A DNA stretch of 54,568 nt from contig CALXOE010000019.1 of NCBI GenBank assembly GCA_944389935.1, positions 1 to 54,568 of the forward strand, given 5' to 3'. Below the pieces are notes generated by a model that saw only the letters and a program-made list of their open reading frames with translations, was not told where the DNA came from and searched no databases. This DNA is from an uncultured Victivallis sp. Its GTDB lineage: Bacteria; Verrucomicrobiota; Lentisphaeria; Victivallales; Victivallaceae. The position numbers and the translations under genes are program-made. Numbering within the stretch: position 1 is the stretch's first letter; each line of letters starts with the position of its first letter. Positions 17,535 through 26,700 of the stretch are shown in pieces.

Positions 17535-18338
17535 TTACTCTTCCGCCGCCGTTCCGGAGGTGCGGACAATTTCCGCCGCCTCGGCCATCGTGCGGCGGCA
17601 GTGAGCGGCCAGCGTCGTCACGTCCGAACCGAGATTGATGAAGCGGAATCCCGCCTGAATCAGTTCTGCGAGGTTGTCCATGTTTCCGACCGTCGCCGCA
17701 AACTTCCCATGCTTCCGGGCGGTTTCCGAGACGAGATTCCGGACGCGCTTCACCTCGGGATGGTTGATTTCGCCCGGAACTCCGATCGACTGGCTGAAGT
17801 CGGCCGGCCCGAAGAAAATCGCATCGATTCCCGGCACTGCGCAGATTTCGTCGAGTTCCGCAAGCGCCTCGTGGTCCTCGATCTGGATCATGACGAAACG
17901 GTTCTCGTTGACGAACCGGATATACTCCGCGAACGGCAGCAGCGTGAAGCAGCCGTCGGCGTTGCCTCCGTCGGCCGGTCGCCGGCCGATCGGATGAAAC
18001 CGCGTGTTCCGGACGATCTGCCGTGCCTCATCGGCCGACATCACATGCGGGACCAGCAACCCGGAGGCATTCATTTCCAACGGTTTGATGAGATCGCTGT
18101 ACGAGCCGCGCTCGACCCGGACCATCACATCCGCACCGCCCGCGCGCGCCGCGAGCACCTGACGTTCGAGCGTCAGCCAGTCGTTCGGAACGTGTTCGTT
18201 GCAGAGCCAGACGCAGTCGAATCCCGCCAGCGCCGCGATTTCCACCGTGCGCGGGCAGCTCAGATTGGTTTTGAACGAGAGGGCGGTTTCACCGTTCCGG
18301 AGTTTGTCCAGCACGCGGCTTCGAGTCAGATTCAGCAT
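17535..18338 (-). CDS. HpcH/HpaI-family aldolase
   Basis: The 267-residue enzyme belongs to the class II pyruvate aldolase family that includes 2-keto-3-deoxy-L-rhamnonate aldolase and 4-hydroxy-2-oxoheptanedioate aldolase. Visible features are FDCVWLCNEHVPNDW, VRVERGSYSDLIKPLE with the catalytic Arg, GLLVPHVMSADEARQIV, the metal-binding Glu in FVMIQIEDHEALAELDEI, and the Asp in IDAIFFGPADFSQSIG. It is co-transcribed with the FadR-type regulator upstream, overlapping it by 7 bp. Together they suggest breakdown of a sugar-derived 2-keto-3-deoxy acid. The exact substrate is not decidable here. Confidence 0.88.
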   Translation of the reverse strand: MLNLTRSRVLDKLRNGETALSFKTNLSCPRTVEIAALAGFDCVWLCNEHVPNDWLTLERQVLAARAGGADVMVRVERGSYSDLIKPLEMNASGLLVPHVMSADEARQIVRNTRFHPIGRRPADGGNADGCFTLLPFAEYIRFVNENRFVMIQIEDHEALAELDEICAVPGIDAIFFGPADFSQSIGVPGEINHPEVKRVRNLVSETARKHGKFAATVGNMDNLAELIQAGFRFINLGSDVTTLAAHCRRTMAEAAEIVRTSGTAAEE

Positions 18339-19051
18339 GATTGTTTCCCCTTGTTTCGGTTGTCGAAAGCGGTTTTGGTTTCGGCCAGATAGTGTTCAAT
18401 GTGACTGCCGAGGAGCTGCTGCAGCTTCGCCGCATCTCCGGTCCGCAACGTCGCGAGAATCGCCCGGTGTTCGCGCCCGGCCCGTTCCCGCGAGAGTTCC
18501 GTGCGCGGCTCCGGACGCAGTTTCCGGAAGAAATCCACCACCAGCGGAATCAGGCCGTCGAAGAGCGAGTTCCCCGGCAGCCGCAGCAGTTCCGCATGAA
18601 ATTCGCTGTCCAGCTCAATGCGTCGATCATTCACCACCGTGCGGTCGAGTTCCGCCGCAAGCTTCTCGAGGCGTGCGAGCCGCTCAGGTGTCGCACCCGC
18701 GATCATGAAGCGCGCCGCCCCGGTCTCGATGGCGTAGCGCAGTTCCGCGAGTTCCGGCAGAACCGCCTCCTGTGCCGACTCGAGAAACGGCAGGTAATTC
18801 CCGTACGGATTCTCCGGCAGCAGCCTGGCGACCGCCGCCCCAGTCTTCGGTGCCGAGGTGATGATTCCAAGTGTCCGGTAGTGCTGCAGCGCTTCGCGCA
18901 GAATGTTGCGGCTGACTCCGAGCTGTTCGGCCAGCTCCGTCTCCGGAGGAAGCCGCATCCCCTCTTCAAGTTTGTTCTCCCGGATATACCGCCCGATCAT
19001 CGCCACTGCCGCATCGCAGGCGGTCTGTTTCTTCACCGAACCAATTTGCAT
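18332..19051 (-). CDS. FadR-type GntR transcriptional regulator (FCD domain)
   Basis: This is a 239-residue regulator. The winged helix covers about residues 10-75 (LPPETELAEQLGVSRNILRE). The all-helical FCD ligand domain covers about 95-225, with LRYAIETGAARFMI, DSEFHAELLRLPGN and a late histidine in EHRAILATL, consistent with the metal-binding residues of this family. The ATG at 19051 is preferred because it follows AGGAG; an in-frame ATG at 19072 lies too close to the predicted promoter. It overlaps the aldolase start by 7 bp and probably represses both genes until a sugar acid binds. A perfect inverted repeat overlaps its promoter. Confidence 0.9.
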   Translation of the reverse strand: MQIGSVKKQTACDAAVAMIGRYIRENKLEEGMRLPPETELAEQLGVSRNILREALQHYRTLGIITSAPKTGAAVARLLPENPYGNYLPFLESAQEAVLPELAELRYAIETGAARFMIAGATPERLARLEKLAAELDRTVVNDRRIELDSEFHAELLRLPGNSLFDGLIPLVVDFFRKLRPEPRTELSRERAGREHRAILATLRTGDAAKLQQLLGSHIEHYLAETKTAFDNRNKGKQSC

Positions 19052-19082
19052 GGAGCGCTCCTGTGAATCCATTTTTCTTTAA

Positions 19083-19117
19083 TTGTAGTACAATACTACA
19101 AATTACCGGTTTTGCAA
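19083..19117 (-). promoter_or_regulatory. Promoter with FadR-type operator overlapping the -10 box
   Basis: On the minus strand TTGCAA (19117-19112) and TATTGT (19095-19090) are 16 bp apart. The inverted repeat TTGTAGTA-CAA-TACTACAA fills 19083-19101 and covers the -10 box. Its form fits the TTGTA/TACAA-type sites bound by FadR-subfamily proteins. Confidence 0.7.
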
Positions 19118-19140
19118 GGGGGGATTTGCGGAAAAAACGA

Positions 19141-19177
19141 AAAACCGGGAGAAAGCGCGCTGCTCTCTCCCGGTTTT
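19141..19177. terminator. Intrinsic terminator after guaA
   Basis: AAAACCGGGAGA (19141-19152) pairs perfectly with TCTCCCGGTTTT (19166-19177), a 12-bp stem ending in A/T runs. It lies 18 bp past the stop of the leftward GMP synthase gene. Confidence 0.85.
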
Positions 19178-19194
19178 CCGGTGTGTGCGGGGAG

Positions 19195-20460
19195 TTATTC
19201 CCACTCGATGGTCCCCGGCGGTTTCGCGGTGATGTCGTAGACGACGCGGTTGACGCCGTCGACTTCACGGACGATCCGTTCCATCATGGTCTCGAGCAGT
19301 TCCCACGGCAGACGGACGACCTGCGCGGTCACGGCGTCGACGCTGTTGATCGAACGGATCGCGATCACATAGTCGTAGGAGCGCTGCCCGTTTTTGATGC
19401 CGACGGTCTTGACCGGAACGAAGATCGCGAAAGTCTGCCAGGTCTTGTGATACCATCCGGCCTTGGTGAGCTCCTCCGTGACGATCGCGTCGGCTTCGCG
19501 CAGCATGTGCAGCGTATTGCGCTCGATCGGGCCGACGTGGCGCACGCCGAGCGACGGGCCCGGGAACGGATGGCGGTCGATCAGCTCCGACGGCAGTCCG
19601 AGCAGACGCCCGACCTGACGCACCTCGTCCTTGAAGAGCCGTTCGACCGGTTCGACGAGTTTGAACTTCATGTTCTTCGGCAGTCCGCCGACGTTGTGAT
19701 GGCTCTTGATGACGCCGTTCGGATTCCCGTCGAGTGGAATGCTCTCAAGAATATCCGGATAGATCGTCCCCTGTCCGAGGAACGGGGCGTTGATCTTCGC
19801 GGCCGCTTCGGCGAAGACTTCGATGAACTCCCTGCCGATGATCTTGCGTTTCTGCTCCGGATCGCCGACGCCCTTGAGTTTGTCGAGAAAGCGGTCCGAG
19901 GCGTCGATGTAGCAGAGATTCATGTCGAAATTGCGCGCGAACACCTCCTGAACGAGTTCCGGCTCGTTCTTGCGCAGCAGCCCGTGATTCACGAATACGC
20001 AGGTGAGCTGTTTGCCGATCGCCTTGTGAATCAGCGCCGCGACGACCGAGGAGTCGACGCCGCCCGAGAGTCCGAGCACGACCTTCGCATCGCCGACCTG
20101 GCGACGGATGTCCGCAACGGCTTCGTCGATGAACTTCTCCATCGTCCAGCTGCCGGTGCAGCCGCACTGGCAGCAGAATGCGACGGCCGCATCGACGTCA
20201 TTGGCACCGGCCCCGGAGGTGAGGTCGAGGATCGGCAGATTCAGCGCCTCAAATTTTTCGCGTGCGCCGGGCCGCTCCGGGGTGCCGGCGTCGGCACAGA
20301 GGATCAGCCCGACCGGCTTCTCTTCCATCACCCGTTCCGCCGGAACGGTGCAGGGCATGACCATCGTGTAGATGTGACGGTCACGGATCGCACGGGCGAA
20401 CTTCTGGATGCCCTCACATCCGAAATTCACCAGCACGATGGTTTCTGGGGTTTGCTTCAT
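19195..20460 (-). CDS. guaA: GMP synthase with shortened glutaminase domain
   Basis: The enzyme converts XMP to GMP. The start at 20460 begins the GATase-like beta strand (ETIVLVNFGCEGIQKFARAI). The ATP-pyrophosphatase loop LGLSGGVDSSVV is at about residues 129-140 and the GMP synthase C-terminal domain is complete, ending in the family's invariant KPPGTIEWE. The product is 421 residues; the usual length is 510-525. About 100 residues are missing, all from the glutaminase domain. The region that normally holds the GxCxG nucleophile and the H-x-E pair is absent, and the frame passes from LNLPILDL to the linker CQCGCTGSWTMEKFI. The enzyme should therefore need free ammonia or a separate glutaminase subunit. 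It has its own promoter and terminator. Confidence 0.93.
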   Translation of the reverse strand: MKQTPETIVLVNFGCEGIQKFARAIRDRHIYTMVMPCTVPAERVMEEKPVGLILCADAGTPERPGAREKFEALNLPILDLTSGAGANDVDAAVAFCCQCGCTGSWTMEKFIDEAVADIRRQVGDAKVVLGLSGGVDSSVVAALIHKAIGKQLTCVFVNHGLLRKNEPELVQEVFARNFDMNLCYIDASDRFLDKLKGVGDPEQKRKIIGREFIEVFAEAAAKINAPFLGQGTIYPDILESIPLDGNPNGVIKSHHNVGGLPKNMKFKLVEPVERLFKDEVRQVGRLLGLPSELIDRHPFPGPSLGVRHVGPIERNTLHMLREADAIVTEELTKAGWYHKTWQTFAIFVPVKTVGIKNGQRSYDYVIAIRSINSVDAVTAQVVRLPWELLETMMERIVREVDGVNRVVYDITAKPPGTIEWE

Positions 20461-20493
20461 GGTGTCTCCTTTTCGTTGCGGATCCAATGGCGA

Positions 20494-20522
20494 AATATAG
20501 CTCCTCTTCGCCGCAAAGGCAA
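20494..20522 (-). promoter_or_regulatory. Sigma-70-type promoter of guaA
   Basis: On the minus strand TTGCCT (20522-20517) and TATATT (20499-20494) are separated by 17 bp, 34 bp before the guaA ATG. This separates guaA from the ABC transporter operon that ends at 20558. Confidence 0.6.
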
Positions 20523-20557
20523 GTCCCCGCGACCGGTTTCCGCTGCGGGAAATGAAA

Positions 20558-21586
20558 TTATTCTCCCATCCGGGGACAGGCCGAGAGATGATCGGTCCCG
20601 GCCGGGCGCAGTTCGGGGCGCTCCGCGCGGCAGGCCGCCGTCGCGTGCGGACAGCGCGGCGCGAACGCACAGCCGGCCGGGAGATTCCCCGCATCGGCGA
20701 CCTCGCCGGGATTCGGCGGCAGCGTCCGGCGGTCCGGATCCGGAATCGGCGCCGACCCGAGCAGCAGCCGCGTGTACGGGTGAAGCGGACGCTCGAACAG
20801 CTCCTCCGTCGGTGCGAGTTCGACAATCCGTCCCGCATACATCACCGCCACCCGGTCGCAGATGTGGCGCACCACCCCGAGATCGTGCGCGACGAAAATG
20901 TAGGACAGCCCCATCTCCCGCTTCAGGTCGTCGAGCAGATTGATGACCTGCGCCTGGACCGAGACGTCGAGCGCCGAGACCGCCTCGTCCGCCACCACGA
21001 ATTTCGGATTCATCACGAGCGCCCGCGCGATGCCGATCCGCTGCCGCTGCCCGCCGGAAAATGCGTGCGGATACCGGGTCTTGTATTCCGGCCGGAGACC
21101 GACTTTCACGAGAATTTCATCGACGCGCTTCTCGAGCGCTTTCCCTCTCGCGAGTCCGTGGATCACGAGCGGTTCCGCGACGATCCCGCCGACCGTCATA
21201 CGCGGATTCAGACTCGAGAACGGATCCTGGAAGATCATCTGTGCCGCACGCCGCAGCGGGACGAGTTCCCGCGCCGTAAGTTCCCCGAAGTCAATGTACC
21301 GCCCGTCCCCCTCCGGATCGAAGTAGGCGTGCCCCGAGGTGAAGTCGAGCGCCCGCAGGATCGTCCGCACGGTGGTCGATTTTCCGCACCCCGATTCTCC
21401 GACCAGTCCAAGCGTCTCGTTGCGCCGCAGATCGAACGAAACATGGTCGACCGCTTTCACGTCGCCGATCCGCCGCCGGATCAATCCCTGACTGCGGATC
21501 GGGAAGTATTTGCACAGATCCCGGACCGCCAGCAGCGGCGGATTCGCGGCGGATCCGTTGAAGTCGTTGATGTTGTAAATGTTCAT
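20558..21586 (-). CDS. Oligopeptide-type ABC transporter ATP-binding protein (OppF-like)
   Basis: This 342-residue ATPase drives solute uptake through the permeases upstream. Walker A is GLVGESGCGKSTTVRTI, the ABC signature is AFSGGQRQRIGIARAL, Walker B is KFVVADEAVSALD, followed by the H-loop in FVAHDLGVVRHI. The C-terminal oligopeptide-transport domain with the cysteine-rich PAGCAFAPRCPHAT is present; in this family these cysteines bind an iron-sulfur cluster in some members. The ATG at 21586 is chosen because it overlaps the stop of the preceding ATPase gene by 4 bp (ATGA); the longer frame has no support. It is the last gene of the seven-gene operon. Confidence 0.92.
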   Translation of the reverse strand: MNIYNINDFNGSAANPPLLAVRDLCKYFPIRSQGLIRRRIGDVKAVDHVSFDLRRNETLGLVGESGCGKSTTVRTILRALDFTSGHAYFDPEGDGRYIDFGELTARELVPLRRAAQMIFQDPFSSLNPRMTVGGIVAEPLVIHGLARGKALEKRVDEILVKVGLRPEYKTRYPHAFSGGQRQRIGIARALVMNPKFVVADEAVSALDVSVQAQVINLLDDLKREMGLSYIFVAHDLGVVRHICDRVAVMYAGRIVELAPTEELFERPLHPYTRLLLGSAPIPDPDRRTLPPNPGEVADAGNLPAGCAFAPRCPHATAACRAERPELRPAGTDHLSACPRMGE

Positions 21587-22620
21587 GCCGTCTCCGCCCC
21601 GTCTTTCTTCTTCAGCAGTTCCGCCATCTCCTCCGCGCGGAAGCAGCAGAGTCGCCGCCCGTCGGAAGTCGTCTGCTCCGGCGGCGGTTCTCCGCGATCG
21701 CACAATCCCTTTTCCGCAAAGTCGCAGCGCGGATGGAACGGACACCCCTCCGGCAGATCGAAGAGTCCCGGAACCGTGCCGCGGATCGACGGCAGCCGCT
21801 CGCGACGGCCGTGCAGCCCCGGCAGCGACTCGAGCAGTCCCCGGGTGTACGGATGGCGCGGCGACTTGATGATCTCGCGCACGCTGCCCTGTTCGACGAT
21901 CCGCCCGAGATACATCACCGCGACGAAATCCGCCACCTGCGCCACCACCGCCAGATCGTGCGTGATGAGCAGCACGCTGCTGCCGGTCTCGCGCTGCAGG
22001 CTCTGCATAAGCGCGAGCACCTGCGCCTGAATCGTCACGTCGAGCGCCGTGGTCGGCTCGTCCGCGATCAGCAGTTCCGGGGAACTCAGCATCGCCATGG
22101 CGATCACGATCCGCTGCCGCATGCCGCCGGAAAGTTCAAACGGATACTGTGCGTAACGCCGTTCGGGGGCGGGAATTCCGACCCGCCCGAGCATCTCGAT
22201 CACGCGCGCTTTCGCTTCGGCTTTCGTCGGTTTCCCGTGCGTGAAAAGCACCTCTTCGAGCTGGTTGCCGATCGTGTGGACGGGGGAGAGCGCCGTCATC
22301 GGCTCCTGAAAGATCATCGAAATCCGGTTGCCGCGGATGTCGAAGAGTTTCGGATCGTTCTCCCGCAGAGCGGCGAGATCGACCGAACTGCCGTCAGCGC
22401 TGTGAAACAGAATCCGGCCGCCGGTGATCTTCCCGGGTTTGCGGATCAGCCGCAGCACGGAGTAGCTTGTGACGCTCTTGCCGCAGCCCGATTCGCCGAC
22501 GAGCGCGAGCACCTTGCCGCGCGGAATTGCGAAGCGCACTTTGTTTACGGCCCGGGCCTCCCCCTCGTCGGAGAAGAAACTGACCTGCAGATCTTCGATT
22601 TCCAGTACGTTCGGATTCAT
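21583..22620 (-). CDS. Oligopeptide-type ABC transporter ATP-binding protein (OppD-like)
   Basis: The 345-residue ATPase pairs with the OppF-like protein. It shows Walker A ALVGESGCGKSVTSYSVL, signature FELSGGMRQRIVIAMAM, Walker B ELLIADEPTTALDVTIQ and H-loop LITHDLAVVAQVADF. The C-terminal extension has the cysteine motif EGCPFHPRCDFAEKGLCDRG typical of oligopeptide and dipeptide importers. Translation is coupled to the next gene by a 4-bp overlap, and it starts 10 bp after the permease stop. The substrate of this kind of importer is usually peptides, but several members carry oligosaccharides or glycopeptides, which would suit the polysaccharide lyase in this operon. Confidence 0.92.
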   Translation of the reverse strand: MNPNVLEIEDLQVSFFSDEGEARAVNKVRFAIPRGKVLALVGESGCGKSVTSYSVLRLIRKPGKITGGRILFHSADGSSVDLAALRENDPKLFDIRGNRISMIFQEPMTALSPVHTIGNQLEEVLFTHGKPTKAEAKARVIEMLGRVGIPAPERRYAQYPFELSGGMRQRIVIAMAMLSSPELLIADEPTTALDVTIQAQVLALMQSLQRETGSSVLLITHDLAVVAQVADFVAVMYLGRIVEQGSVREIIKSPRHPYTRGLLESLPGLHGRRERLPSIRGTVPGLFDLPEGCPFHPRCDFAEKGLCDRGEPPPEQTTSDGRRLCCFRAEEMAELLKKKDGAETA

Positions 22621-22630
22621 GTTGTCCCGC

Positions 22631-23773
22631 CTATTTTGATGCGTAGGGGTCGGCCGCGTCGCGCAGCCCGTCCCCGAGGAAGTTGAAACAGAGCACCGCG
22701 AACACCAGCATGAGCACCGGCGCGAGCAGCCACGGATAATCGATCACCGCCTTGACGTTCATGCAGTCCTGCAGCATGACCCCCCAGCTCACAACCGGCG
22801 GGCGCAGTCCCAGCCCGAGGAACGAGAGACTCGTCTCTCCGAGGATCATCCCCGGCACGGTCAGCGTCAGCGTCACGATGATGTGACTCGCGAATGCCGG
22901 CAGCAGATGGCGGAAGAGAATGCGCGGGTGACTCGCCCCGAGCAGCCGCGCCGCAACTGCGTAATCCTCTTCGCGCAGGCTCAGAATCTTGCCGCGCACG
23001 ACCCGCGCAAGTCCCGTCCACGAGAGCAGACTCAATGTCACGGTGATCGCGAAGTAGGTCTCCAGCGGTCCCCAGTCCGACGGAACCGCCGCAGCGAGCG
23101 CGAGCCACATCGGCAGCTGCGGGAACGAGTTGATGATCTCGATCACGCGCTGGATCGCCGTATCGACCGCTCCGCCGCAGTACCCCGAAATCCCGCCGAT
23201 CACCACGCCGAAGAGGAACGAGAGAAACACGCCGACCAGCCCGACCGAGAGCGAGATCGTCGACCCCTGGACGATCCGGCTCCAGATGTCGCAGCCGAAC
23301 TTGTCCGCTCCGGCCAGAAAATAGACGTAACGCGCCTCATCGCCGGGCCGGAAATCGGGAATCCGCTCCGGATCGACTCCGAAAAAGTGACGTTCCGACG
23401 GGATGATCCCCCAGAGCCGGTACGGTTTCCCTTTCACGAAGAACCCCAGCGGGGCGTCGTTCTCCGGCGCGTCGACGTACCGGCTGTTCAGCGTGACCGG
23501 GTCGACGGCGCGCTTGAGTCCTCTGGCGTAAAGCCCTTTCTCCCAGTTGAACCCGAGCTTCTGCGGCGGGCAGTAGATGTAGTCGAGATTCCGCTCGTAT
23601 TTGCCGTAAGGCGCGAAGAACGGCGAAAAAATCGCCATGACGTAGAGCCCCGCCAGCAGGAAACCCGCCGCAACCGCGAGCTTGTGTTTGCGGAACTTCA
23701 GCAGCGTGAGCTGCCGCTGATTCAGCATATCGTAGGTCAGCGCCGGACGGCGCGCAAAGAGTCGGAACGTCAT
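22631..23773 (-). CDS. ABC transporter permease, OppC-like
   Basis: The 380-residue inner-membrane permease has one N-terminal membrane segment (KLAVAAGFLLAGLYVMAIFS) followed by an extended periplasmic region of about 150 residues, then five core segments. The EAA loop that docks the ATPase reads LLGASHPRILFRHLLPAFASHIIV. The ending FNFLGDGLRDAADPYASK is the classical end of OppC/DppC. The family usually has about 300 residues; the additional length is in the periplasmic loop. It overlaps the stop of the fused solute-binding/permease gene by 4 bp and is the second half of the channel. Confidence 0.92.
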   Translation of the reverse strand: MTFRLFARRPALTYDMLNQRQLTLLKFRKHKLAVAAGFLLAGLYVMAIFSPFFAPYGKYERNLDYIYCPPQKLGFNWEKGLYARGLKRAVDPVTLNSRYVDAPENDAPLGFFVKGKPYRLWGIIPSERHFFGVDPERIPDFRPGDEARYVYFLAGADKFGCDIWSRIVQGSTISLSVGLVGVFLSFLFGVVIGGISGYCGGAVDTAIQRVIEIINSFPQLPMWLALAAAVPSDWGPLETYFAITVTLSLLSWTGLARVVRGKILSLREEDYAVAARLLGASHPRILFRHLLPAFASHIIVTLTLTVPGMILGETSLSFLGLGLRPPVVSWGVMLQDCMNVKAVIDYPWLLAPVLMLVFAVLCFNFLGDGLRDAADPYASK

Positions 23774-26700
23774 CTGGTTTTCCCTCCCTCAAGCCGGATG
23801 CGCGGATCGACCATCATCAGCAGCAGGTCGCTCACGAGCGTCCCGAATACGCCGAGCAGGCTCAAGACCATCAGCATGGAACCGGCCATGTTCATATCCT
23901 GGCTGAAAAGCGCCGTGAGCATCAGCGGCCCGACCGTCGGCAGGCTCATCACGATCGCTACGATCGAACTGCCCGAAACCAGCGCCGGAAAGAGCGTCCC
24001 GATTCCGGAGATGAACGGATTGAGCGCGATCCGGACCGGATATTTGAAGAGCAGTTTCAGCGGCCGCACTCCTTTCGCGCGGGCGGTGGTGACATACGGT
24101 TTGCGCAGTTCGTCGAGCAGGTTCGCTCGCATGACCCGGATCATCCCGGCCGTGCCGGAGATCCCGACCACGACGATCGGCACCCAGATGTGGCAGCAGA
24201 GATCCGCGACCTTGCCCCAGCTCCATTCCGGCTGGATCGCGTACTCCGGCGAAAAGAGCCCCGAGATCCCCGTCAGCGCCATCAGAATCAGTGCCAGCAG
24301 AAACCCCGGAATGCACATCCCGAGAAATCCGAGTACGGAGATGATGTAATCCCCCGCCGAATATTGCCGGCAGGCCGAATAGATCCCGATCGGCAGCGCG
24401 AGACTCCAGGTCAGCAGCACCGTCCCGAGCGAGATGAGCACCGTCAGCAGAATCCGGTCCCCGACCATCGTGTTCACGCTTTTGGAGGTCTCCATCGAGT
24501 AACCCATCTCCCCCTGGAGCAGCCCCTTGTCTTTCGGATCGAACGTGAGAAAGTAGTGGAATCCCATCCAGCGGCAGTACCGTTTCCAGGCCGGATCGTC
24601 GAAGTGGAAGAGCGCGCGCAGGTCGTCGATCTGAGTGGCGATCTGTTCCGGTGACGCGCCGGACTCCTCAAGCTGCATGATCCGGTTGCTGAGGTAATCC
24701 CCCGGCGGCAGCTGGATGATCGTGAAAACGCAGACCGAGATCACCAGCAGCGTCGGAATCATAATGACCAGACGCCGCAGCACGAACGGGTGTTTCAGGA
24801 TCAGCAGCACGACCGCAAGTCCCGCGATCGCCAGCCCGAAGAGCTGCATGAGACGCCCGACTGCCGAAACCGGCACCCCCGAGACCGGAGGAATCTCGTC
24901 GGGTTCCGTGAGCTGCAGGAACGTGTCGGCGTCGGCCACGTGCGACGGTTCGCGGAAGAAATAGGTCTCCGGGGCGGTGTTGCCCGGGGTCAGGAAACAG
25001 TATCCCTCGACCGCTTTTTCGGGTACGCCGAGCATGTTGTTCGAGACGACCACGAGTTTCGGCGGCGCGGAAGCGAGATTGATCGTCCAGATGTTTTCGG
25101 CCGCGATGTCGGTGATTTCGCGCATGAGTTCTTTCCGTCGTGCCGGATCCGTCGTGCGGATCGCCTGTTCATAGCACTCGATTGCGCGGTGCATCGGACT
25201 CGTCGGCGGAACCGGGATACTGCCGGGATTCTCCGCCTCTTTCGCTCCGTACATCCCGTTCAGTGAAAACCAGTTGCCCCATCCGATCGCATACGCGGAC
25301 TCGTTCGTGGTCGCAACGAAACTGCGCGGCGAGAGCAGCGGAACGATCTCCGATTCGCTCGACCAGATGTAGAAGTCGAAGTTGCGCGACGACTTCCGCA
25401 CCGTCAGCAGCGGCCGCGAACACTGCTGGTAGAGGCAGCGGATTCCGACCCGCGCCCAGTCGTCGGCCACAAACTGCGCCGGACCGATCCCGGTGAAATC
25501 CGTGAAGATCATATAGAACGTGAGCGGTTTCCCCTGCGGGTCGCAGCGGTATCCGTCCCTGCGCAGCGTCGGGTCGAGACCGAGCCGCCGCCAGACCGCG
25601 TCGAGTTTGCGGTTCGCCTCGTCCGGATCGAACTGCGTGAACGCATTCCGCAGTTTCTCCGAGGGATATTCGGAGTAGGGACCCGGATCGACCTGATACG
25701 GTTCGGCCAGTCCGGAATAAAACGCCTCGATCACCTGTTTCCGGTCGAGCGCGACCGACAGAGCCTGGCGGAACTCCCGGTCCGAAAAGAGCTCCGCCTT
25801 GAATCCGGACTGTCCGTCGTCCGGAGTCACTGCGCGGTTCACATTCGGGTAGATCAGCCATTCGCTGCGGGTGCCGGGAATCCAGCAGTTCACCCGGAAT
25901 CCGTTCGCTTTCGAGCGCTCCATGAATTCCGTGTAGTTTTCAAAGCGGATGTAGCGGAACTGCATGTCCGCGCGGCCGCTCGACACCGCCAGCGGCAGCA
26001 TCTGCGCATCGACGAAATCGATCTGCAGACGGTCGATGTACGGAAGTTGATTGCCCTGTTCGTCCACCGCGAAATAGTAGGGATTCCGCACGAATGAGAC
26101 CGGCGACATGGTCGTGTAACGGCGCAGCACCCAGGGCGACAGCGTCGGCAGTGCCGGATTCATGTTCTGCATGAAACTGTAAAGCGATCGCGCGTTCGGC
26201 ATGTTGTACTTCTTCATCTCGGCCGCGAGAAACGCCGGGTCGCCGTGATCGGGATGGTACTTCCTGAGATAATGGCGCGGGGCGAACACCGTCTGCGTCG
26301 CGAGCGTTTCGAGAAAATCCGCGCGCGGCTCCGGGAACGTCCAGCGCACCTTGTGTGTTCCGAGTTTTTCGAGCGTCGCGGGTTTGCCGCCGACGGTGAA
26401 GTGTTTGTAGACCCGGCCGCCGCCGAGGGATTTCGAGAGCATCATGTCGTTCCAGAAGTAGAGCACGTCGTCGGCGGTGAACGGCTCGCCGTCGCTCCAG
26501 CGGATGTCGCGCAGCTCGATCTCCCAGACCCGGCCGCCCTCTTTCTCCTCATACCCTTTGGCAATGTGCGGCACGATCGGGTAGCCGGCCGGGCCGAAGC
26601 GGAAGAGCCGGTCATAGAAGATCCGGTTGGTCGCGGCCATCGTGTCCGAACCGGATCCCGGGACGAACTGCACCCAGACTCCGCCGTAGTTGCCGACGCC

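Noticed and set aside
19063..20943. Long plus-strand open frame opposite guaA and the FadR gene start
   Set aside because: It spans two genes and a terminator, has no motifs and no ribosome site. GMP synthase on the other strand is certain.
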